Virus record (IMG/VR): IMGVR_UViG_3300007516_000037
Span: 1 to 43,630 of that record
Source: a virus
DNA length: 43,630 nt
Reading direction: 5' to 3' (one strand)
Under the pieces are notes generated by a model. It was not told the origin of the DNA and searched no databases. It saw only the letters and a program-made list of their open reading frames with translations. The position numbers were made by a program, and so were the translations under genes. Within the stretch, counting starts at the first letter, position 1. The number at the start of each line of letters is the position of its first letter. Below, piece by piece: positions 39,868 to 43,630 of this stretch.

Positions 39868-40047
39868 TTACCAACTCATAATCGAGTAAGGGTTGAAACC
39901 TAATTCCCTTAATTTATTTCGCAACTCAATGAATTTCTTTTCAGTGATTTTGAATATTGATGTATTTTTTGTGCTTTCTACGAATTTCAATTTAGGGTTG
40001 ATATTCGAGAATATTTTTTCGTTTGCTTTGATGATTAGAATATCCAT
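39868..40047 (-). CDS. Small basic hypothetical protein, 59 aa
   Basis: MDILIIKANEKIFSNINPKLKFVE, then FKITEKKFIELRNKLRELGFNPYSIMSW. The start is fixed by the shared early leader and a class B promoter 24 nt upstream. No family recognised. Confidence 0.65.
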   Translation of the reverse strand: MDILIIKANEKIFSNINPKLKFVESTKNTSIFKITEKKFIELRNKLRELGFNPYSIMSW

Positions 40048-40070
40048 AATTTCTTTGTTTTTGATTAGGT

Positions 40071-40102
40071 CAAAGATAAGGATAAGTTTTCACTTATCCA
40101 AA
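40071..40102 (-). promoter_or_regulatory. Early promoter, class B (palindromic spacer)
   Basis: TTTG (40099-40102), the same palindromic spacer as at 38077, TATCTTTG (40071-40078). Long identity extends across both copies. Confidence 0.8.
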
Positions 40103-40119
40103 TCTTATTTGAACTAAAT

Positions 40120-40404
40120 TTAGTTTTCCCAAAACATAATAGTACCGCCATCATACCATTCAGCATACCAGCCATTTTCTTCAAGTAGGTTTCCAATTTC
40201 ATTATGGACTCCAAATACATAGCGAATTTCTTTGTAATCTTCAACGTGATGATTAAACAATCTAAAACCGTCCTTAGCAGTTAAACCATCTTCACCGCTT
40301 GACCATATACCGCCTTTTGAACCGTTGAATTCTTCTGTTGTTTTTAAAAACATCTTAGGATATGCTTTCCTAAGAATATCCATCATTTCTTCTCTGTTTT
40401 TCAT
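40120..40404 (-). CDS. Hypothetical early protein, 94 aa
   Basis: MKNREEMMDILRKAYPKMFLKTTEEFNGSKGGIWSSGEDGLTAKDGFRLFNHHVEDYKE, ending NGWYAEWYDGGTIMFWEN. It looks like a small alpha/beta protein of a type often seen in phages; no function is known to me. Confidence 0.7.
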   Translation of the reverse strand: MKNREEMMDILRKAYPKMFLKTTEEFNGSKGGIWSSGEDGLTAKDGFRLFNHHVEDYKEIRYVFGVHNEIGNLLEENGWYAEWYDGGTIMFWEN

Positions 40405-40427
40405 AATTTCTTTGTGTTTGATTAGGT

Positions 40428-40459
40428 CAAAGATAAAACAAATTTTATTGATATCCTAA
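40428..40459 (-). promoter_or_regulatory. Early promoter, diverged
   Basis: TATCTTTG (40428-40435) with TTAG (40456-40459) 20 nt upstream. The class A spacer motif is absent. Confidence 0.6.
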
Positions 40460-40492
40460 TGAAATAAATTTTTTTATATGAAATCTTTTATC

Positions 40493-40500
40493 TATATTTG
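40493..40500 (+). promoter_or_regulatory. -7 box of small RNA copy 4
   Basis: TATATTTG on the plus strand, 4 nt before the RNA hairpin. The -33 position reads TTTT, so it is a weaker match. Confidence 0.55.
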
Positions 40501-40503
40501 TCT

Positions 40504-40575
40504 TGTTCAATTGGTGAACGGGTCGCTGACGAGGTGAGAGAGTATACTCCACCTTACGTGAATGTTTTTATATAT
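40504..40575 (+). ncRNA. Structured small RNA, copy 4
   Basis: About 48 nt match copy 1 base for base, from the 5' hairpin (40505-40519) to ACUCC. It is on the opposite strand, 6.7 kb away, so the pair is also an inverted repeat flanking the early array. The 3' end is uncertain. Confidence 0.65.
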
Positions 40576-40578
40576 CAA

Positions 40579-40612
40579 CGAAAAAAAACGACACCATTTT
40601 ACTGGTATCGTT
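40579..40612 (-). terminator. Terminator of a minus-strand small RNA
   Basis: Minus-strand AACGATACCA/TGGTGTCGTT stem (one mismatch), 6-nt loop, then eight T. Confidence 0.8.
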
Positions 40613-40697
40613 TCGTATTGAACCTTGTTATTAAAAATTTATATGTGTAAATATTATGTAAGTTGATTTTAACTCGGTGGTGCTTTGTTGTTGTTCA
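40587..40697 (-). ncRNA. Candidate small RNA or tiny-ORF transcript
   Basis: Bounded by an early-type promoter (40703-40733) and a strong terminator about 110 nt away. It carries only the 9-codon ORF MNNNKAPPS, right where the other early genes start. Either a short regulatory RNA or the remnant of an early gene. Confidence 0.5.
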
Positions 40698-40702
40698 TAA
40701 GA

Positions 40703-40733
40703 CAAAGATAGTTAAAATTTTCACACCACCTAA
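40703..40733 (-). promoter_or_regulatory. Early promoter of the minus-strand small RNA
   Basis: TATCTTTG (40703-40710), 19 nt, TTAG (40730-40733), spacer diverged from class A. Confidence 0.65.
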
Positions 40734-40799
40734 TTTATTTTGATAAAAATAAAAAATAAATTATTTTCATTTATTAGTAGGATATATCAATATTATGTT

Positions 40800-40807
40800 T
40801 ATCTTTG
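40800..40807 (+). promoter_or_regulatory. -7 box for the 82-aa gene
   Basis: Plus-strand TATCTTTG, 30 nt before the ATG at 40838. The leader (TCTTATCAAACAATCTAAAAA) is the same kind as in the minus-strand early genes. A TTAG lies 22 nt upstream. Confidence 0.65.
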
Positions 40808-40837
40808 TCTTATCAAACAATCTAAAAACAAATAACG

Positions 40838-41086
40838 ATGAGAACTATTTCACAAATTGCTTCTGAAATTTCCAAAGACTGGAAAGCTACTTCAAAAAAT
40901 GGTGTTTATTTTGGTGCTGTGCCTTACTTACAAGCGATGTCAACCTTAAATTTGCCGAATGATAGATATGGTATGGACTCGGCTGACTCGATTGTTAGGT
41001 ATTTTCTTGCGAATGCTTCAACTTATCGTGGTGTAAAAGCGAAGGAGTTAAAAGCTGAATTGAAAACCCTTATGAATATCAAATAA
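40838..41086 (+). CDS. Hypothetical early protein, 82 aa
   Basis: MRTISQIASEISKDWKATSKNGVYFGAVPYLQAMSTLNLPNDRYGMDSADSIVRYFLAN. Compact helical protein; it looks like a conserved phage or mobile-element small protein, with no known function. It is one of the two plus-strand genes of the early region and has its own terminator. Confidence 0.75.
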   Translation: MRTISQIASEISKDWKATSKNGVYFGAVPYLQAMSTLNLPNDRYGMDSADSIVRYFLANASTYRGVKAKELKAELKTLMNIK

Positions 41087-41109
41087 ACCCGTTTTCTTTT
41101 GAATAATTT

Positions 41110-41141
41110 AACCCTCAGATTTTGTAGTCTGGGGGTTTTTT
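41110..41141 (+). terminator. Terminator after the 82-aa gene
   Basis: AACCCTCAGA / TCTGGGGGTT stem with a short loop followed by TTTTTT. Confidence 0.9.
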
Positions 41142-41160
41142 GTATTTTTGTTTAAAATAA

Positions 41161-41191
41161 TTTGTTAATACCAAAAATAGTTTTATCTTTA
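41161..41191 (+). promoter_or_regulatory. Promoter of the 74-aa gene
   Basis: TTTG (41161-41164), 19 nt, TATCTTTA (41184-41191). The ATG is 4 nt further on, so a leaderless message is likely. Confidence 0.7.
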
Positions 41192-41195
41192 CATC

Positions 41196-41420
41196 ATGGA
41201 AAAAAAAATAGAGGTTAGATACTGGCATAGCAAATATAGCGATTTACCATACGAACATGGATTGATTCTTAAATACTCAACCAGAAAACGTAATCAGATT
41301 ATCAATAACCTTTTATCAAAAGGATATTCGGCAATGATTCGCCCAATGAGCAAGGCTTCTGGATGGGCTAATGATGGGGAGTTAATTTGGATTGATAAAG
41401 GTAGATTCGGTCAATCTTAA
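41196..41420 (+). CDS. Hypothetical early protein, 74 aa
   Basis: MEKKIEVRYWHSKYSDLPYEHGLILKYSTRKRNQIINNLLSKGYSAMIRPMSKAS. Basic alpha/beta protein. No family recognised. It is monocistronic between a promoter and a terminator. Confidence 0.7.
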   Translation: MEKKIEVRYWHSKYSDLPYEHGLILKYSTRKRNQIINNLLSKGYSAMIRPMSKASGWANDGELIWIDKGRFGQS

Positions 41421-41441
41421 TCAGAATCTTAATCAGAATTT

Positions 41442-41467
41442 AACCTCAGCTTGTCTGGGGTTTTTTT
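41442..41467 (+). terminator. Terminator after the 74-aa gene
   Basis: AACCTCAG stem with its complement, 5-nt loop, then seven T. Preceded by a short direct repeat AATCTTAATCAG. Confidence 0.9.
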
Positions 41468-41489
41468 GTTGCCTTAAAATCGGGTATTT

Positions 41490-41569
41490 GGTGGTCCATG
41501 TACACAAATGTGTTCATATAAAAATGGCCACCCCTATGATTAGAGATGGCCATGTTTGAGGGAACCACC
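41490..41569 (-). ncRNA. Structured RNA element A in the tRNA cluster
   Basis: On the minus strand an outer stem GGTGGTTCC/GGACCACC encloses two hairpins. One has a 13-bp arm (41524-41552) with two G-U pairs and loop AUCA; the other is ACACA/TGTGT. The G-U pairs would be A-C mismatches on the plus strand, so the RNA is read leftward, in the same direction as the tRNAs. Not a tRNA by my fold. Confidence 0.55.
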
Positions 41570-41595
41570 CCTCCGATTTGCAGCCATGCAATTTG

Positions 41596-41669
41596 TCGCG
41601 TATACAGGATTCGAACCTGCGACCCTCCCCTTTGAGCGAGGCCGCTCTGACCATCTGAACTAATACGCA
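41596..41669 (-). tRNA. tRNA, anticodon uncertain (UCA by position)
   Basis: Good acceptor (UGCGUAU/AUACGCG), D-arm (GUUC/GAGC) and T-arm (GCAGG-UUCGAAU-CCUGU), discriminator A. The anticodon arm is poor: GCCUC/GGGGA leaves loop GCUCAAA, which puts UCA at 34-36 with C at 33. CAA is the other reading, but the stem then fails. Confidence 0.75.
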
Positions 41670-41735
41670 GAACCACCCTTTATTCTAGACTATTAGATGG
41701 TCCGATACAATCACGTCTATAGCCGTGACCGTATT
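41670..41735 (-). ncRNA. Structured RNA element B in the tRNA cluster
   Basis: Minus-strand 11-bp hairpin ATACGGTCACG/CGTGATTGTAT (41705-41734) with two G-U pairs and an 8-nt loop. ACCATC (41696-41701) can then pair with GGTGGT just before the next tRNA. It shares GGGTGGTTC with element A. Confidence 0.5.
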
Positions 41736-41737
41736 TG

Positions 41738-41814
41738 ATAAACAGGTGGGACTCGAACCCACATAATAGGCTAGACTTGCTAGTTCCTACGACATCCCAT
41801 GTGTCAACTGTTCA
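41738..41814 (-). tRNA. tRNA-like gene with abnormal anticodon arm
   Basis: Acceptor UGAACAG/CUGUUUA, D-arm GACA/UGUC and T-arm GUGGG-UUCGAGU-CCCAC are intact. The anticodon region folds as a longer hairpin (UAGG-AA-CUAG/CUAG-CCUA) rather than 5 bp plus 7 nt. The best conventional reading puts AGC in the loop with a weak stem. It may be degenerate or a tRNA mimic. Confidence 0.6.
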
Positions 41815-41901
41815 AACTTGTTAAAAGAATCATATTCATTTCAACATTACAAAGTTACTAAAAAGATTTGATACTACCAAATTTATTATCACTTTTTTTT
41901 G

Positions 41902-41975
41902 TGGGTCTTGCAAGACTCGAACTTGCGACCTTCTCGTTATGAGCGAGTAACTCTAACCAACTGAGCTAAAAACCC
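41902..41975 (-). tRNA. tRNA with CAU anticodon (Met or lysidine-Ile type)
   Basis: Acceptor GGGUUUU/AAGACCC, D-arm GCUC/GAGU, anticodon arm ACUCG-CUCAUAA-CGAGA with CAU at 34-36, T-arm GCAAG-UUCGAGU-CUUGC, discriminator A. First tRNA of the leftward cluster. Confidence 0.92.
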
Positions 41976-41984
41976 TTTATAATG

Positions 41985-42015
41985 CAAAGGTATAAATATT
42001 TGTGGTATTACCAAA
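41985..42015 (-). promoter_or_regulatory. Promoter of the tRNA cluster
   Basis: TTTG (42012-42015), 19 nt, TACCTTTG (41985-41992), 9 nt before the CAU tRNA. Confidence 0.7.
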
Positions 42016-42016
42016 T

Positions 42017-42313
42017 TTATTCTACAATAAAATAACCCAATAGATTATTTAAGTTTTGTTGTACCCGTTCTATTGAATCAATATGAAACCAAAACATGAT
42101 AGCTGTTGATGTTGAATGAGAGCTATAACAGCTTACTTCTTCTAGGGCTTCATTCATTGAACGCAATGTTGATGTTGTCATAGAATCGGTGGTAATGATT
42201 GCAAAATCACATTCACGTTTGATGAGTTGTGTTTGCTTATCAATACGTTTAATGGTTTGGGTAAAAGCGTTCATAGAAAATACCATGAAAGCAAACACAA
42301 CTAATTTTTTCAT
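42017..42313 (-). CDS. Secreted hypothetical protein, 98 aa
   Basis: Signal peptide MKKLVVFAFMVFSMNAFTQ, mature part with CDFAIITTDSMTTSTLRSMNEALEEVSCY (two Cys, possible disulfide). No family recognised. It starts 4 nt after the stop of the 92-aa gene, so it shares that gene's promoter. Confidence 0.7.
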   Translation of the reverse strand: MKKLVVFAFMVFSMNAFTQTIKRIDKQTQLIKRECDFAIITTDSMTTSTLRSMNEALEEVSCYSSHSTSTAIMFWFHIDSIERVQQNLNNLLGYFIVE

Positions 42314-42317
42314 AATT

Positions 42318-42596
42318 TTATTTCATTTTTAGTTCCTTCTCTATTTGGTCATTATCAAATGTTTCACTCGCTGCTACATGCAAAGCAACTGGGTGATTAT
42401 GTCTGGGGTGACAGCGATGACTAAATGAATGAATCATTTTTTCACCTTGCTTAAAACTACCCATATACTCCCAAACCTGACCTTCATTAAGGGCAACACT
42501 AGCAACTTCAACCTTTTCGTTTATTGGATGATTGGCAACCCAATCCCACATATAATCCCATTCTATCGAATTTTGTTTTATCAATACAAGCTCCAT
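42318..42596 (-). CDS. Hypothetical protein, 92 aa
   Basis: MELVLIKQNSIEWDYMWDWVANHPINEKVEVASVALNEGQVWEYMGSFKQG, then HSFSHRCHPRHNHPVALHVAAS, a His/Cys-rich patch that may bind metal. No family recognised. Promoter at 42615-42647. Confidence 0.65.
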   Translation of the reverse strand: MELVLIKQNSIEWDYMWDWVANHPINEKVEVASVALNEGQVWEYMGSFKQGEKMIHSFSHRCHPRHNHPVALHVAASETFDNDQIEKELKMK

Positions 42597-42614
42597 CTAT
42601 TTTATTTTGTTAGG

Positions 42615-42647
42615 ACAAATATAATGCAAATATTTGAATAATGCAAA
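42615..42647 (-). promoter_or_regulatory. Promoter of the 92-aa gene
   Basis: TTTG (42644-42647), 21 nt, TATATTTG (42615-42622) on the minus strand. The class A spacer is absent. Confidence 0.6.
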
Positions 42648-42667
42648 TCTATTTCTTGGATATGCCA

Positions 42668-42982
42668 TTATATGAATATCAATAAATCATGTTCGTTTCC
42701 TGAATTGATAGCATCTAAATGCTCATCACATCCAAGTTCACAAGATAAGGCAACACCTGAAATAACAGCAAGATTGCTATCTCTATAATCGAACATACCA
42801 ACTGAATCTATATCAATCGTTGAAAAAATTCTTTTTTTGGTGTCATGCAAAACTTCAGTATCATCTAAGCAACATGGTATGTTTGCGGCTAAGTTATATT
42901 TGATTCTATCAATTTCATTTAGAGTCATCGTTCCAAATTTTTGGAAATATGTCTTATTTTTATAGACAAATGTAATTTTCAT
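42668..42982 (-). CDS. Hypothetical protein, 104 aa
   Basis: ATG chosen at 42982 (MKITFVYKNKTYFQKFGTMTLNEID), 2 nt after the upstream stop. The longer frame would overlap the upstream gene. Contains FSTIDIDSVGMFDYRDSNLAVISGVALSCELGCDEHLDA. No family recognised. Confidence 0.65.
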   Translation of the reverse strand: MKITFVYKNKTYFQKFGTMTLNEIDRIKYNLAANIPCCLDDTEVLHDTKKRIFSTIDIDSVGMFDYRDSNLAVISGVALSCELGCDEHLDAINSGNEHDLLIFI

Positions 42983-42984
42983 GG

Positions 42985-43206
42985 CTAAATCTTTAATCGT
43001 AAATCTTCTTTGCCTTTTATTGAATTTATTGGTGAACCGTTCGCCCTCCAAGTGCCAGTTATAAAACCGTCATTGAAATCTTCTTTGCCCATGATAGGAC
43101 ACTTAACTCTACCAACTATGATGTTGTCTACCGCTTTCCAACGTAAGTCCTTTACAGGGTATCCCGTGACGGTTTGCGTTATCTTGTTTAAGTCTTCTTG
43201 TATCAT
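42985..43206 (-). CDS. Hypothetical early protein, 73 aa
   Basis: MIQEDLNKITQTVTGYPVKDLRWKAVDNIIVGRVKCPIMGKEDFNDGFITGTWRANG. Small beta-rich protein; no family recognised. The ATG lies 4 nt after the -7 box, so it is probably leaderless. It leads a two-gene unit with the 104-aa gene. Confidence 0.65.
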   Translation of the reverse strand: MIQEDLNKITQTVTGYPVKDLRWKAVDNIIVGRVKCPIMGKEDFNDGFITGTWRANGSPINSIKGKEDLRLKI

Positions 43207-43210
43207 ACAT

Positions 43211-43241
43211 CAAAGATAGTCAATTATTTTGAACTACCAAA
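43211..43241 (-). promoter_or_regulatory. Early promoter
   Basis: TTTG (43238-43241), 19 nt, TATCTTTG (43211-43218) on the minus strand. Spacer resembles class C. Confidence 0.75.
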
Positions 43242-43242
43242 T

Positions 43243-43554
43243 TTATTCTGTTATATTGAATAAAAAAAGATGTAGCCCTTCCATTATAACTTCTTTTGAC
43301 TCTGTGGTACATTCGCCCTCATCCAAAAGATAATCGTCAATACAATATAATGTATTTTTTTTGTTAAACATTTCAACCACTTTTTCAACCACCTCATCTG
43401 AGCATTCATAATCTGAATTCTTGATAAATTTGTCAGTGTGAAAGATGTTTATTTTATTATCTTCGGTAACAACTCGTTTGTTTGTTTTGTCAAACACTAA
43501 TATTGGTCTTGCGTTCATCATGTCGATAAATACTGCGATTACTGATTGATTCAT
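43243..43554 (-). CDS. Hypothetical early protein, 103 aa
   Basis: MNQSVIAVFIDMMNARPILVFDKTNKRVVTEDNKINIFHTDKFIKN, then ECSDEVVEKVVEMFNKKNTLYCIDDYLLDEGECTTESKEV. Acidic, no family recognised. Promoter at 43579-43610. Confidence 0.65.
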   Translation of the reverse strand: MNQSVIAVFIDMMNARPILVFDKTNKRVVTEDNKINIFHTDKFIKNSDYECSDEVVEKVVEMFNKKNTLYCIDDYLLDEGECTTESKEVIMEGLHLFLFNITE

Positions 43555-43578
43555 AATTTCTTTGGTTTTTGATTAGGT

Positions 43579-43610
43579 CAAAGATAAAACAAAAAATCGA
43601 CACTACCAAA
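43579..43610 (-). promoter_or_regulatory. Early promoter, class A, with hairpin
   Basis: TTTG (43607-43610), 20 nt, TATCTTTG (43579-43586). As at 35124, AATCGACA in the spacer pairs with TGTCGATT at 43617-43624, giving a terminator-promoter overlap. Confidence 0.75.
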
Positions 43611-43630
43611 TGATAATGTCGATTTTATGA

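Noticed and set aside
41490-41569. Element A as a fourth tRNA
   Set aside because: It has no D-arm or TTC-type T-arm, and the central hairpin is 13 bp with a 4-nt loop.
41446-41676. 76-codon minus-strand ORF over the tRNA cluster
   Set aside because: It is the translation of a tRNA and a structured RNA; the protein has no independent support.
33559-43610. The many repeats of the early region as a CRISPR array
   Set aside because: The repeats lie upstream of separate genes, spacing is gene-sized and they match promoter boxes.

Overview
The window is very probably part of the genome of a large tailed phage that infects a Bacteroidetes host, most likely a flavobacterium. The phage call rests on a portal protein, a T4-type large terminase and phage-style nucleotide genes. 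The host call rests on AT-rich sequence, dozens of promoters of the Bacteroidetes form (TTTG, 19-20 nt, TAnnTTTG), host-type signal peptides and a lipobox, and a protein ending in a type IX secretion (gliding-motility type) sorting domain.

Left part (1-13,100, almost all minus strand). Reading leftward from 13,099: a KTSC protein, thymidylate synthase, a run of three secreted proteins (nidogen-like, Ig-like, T9SS-sorted), a small protein, two acidic proteins joined by a possible -1 frameshift, three unrecognised proteins, then terminase, a small protein and the portal. Terminase carries a complete LAGLIDADG intein. The portal carries the start of another intein, cut by the window edge.

Middle (13,200-32,700, both strands). 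A ClpC-like AAA+ gene is broken inside the Walker A motif of its second ATPase domain by a split intein. A free-standing Vsr-like homing endonuclease gene lies between the halves, and the C-terminal half has its own promoter. After it come a GNAT/metallopeptidase fusion, a GNAT plus ABC-ATPase pair, a DUF458-type RNase H-like protein, an LRR protein, a GT9-like glycosyltransferase, thioredoxin, a PD-(D/E)XK plus HNH nuclease pair, a lipoprotein, a nucleotidyltransferase/GNAT fusion and a second zincin.

Boundary (32,663-32,986). No gene. It holds a direct repeat, five periodic runs of 6-8 G, and a hairpin made of two inverted perfect DnaA boxes, which is also a terminator. It is a candidate origin or module boundary.

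Right part (33,000-43,630, mostly minus strand). About 25 very small genes, nearly each behind its own copy of a stereotyped host-type promoter, often fused to the terminator of the gene before. This looks like an early, host-takeover region. Four copies of a small structured RNA with a compensatory base change, one other small RNA candidate, three tRNA or tRNA-like genes and two further structured elements lie among them.

All functional calls come from reading motifs by eye; no database search was run.
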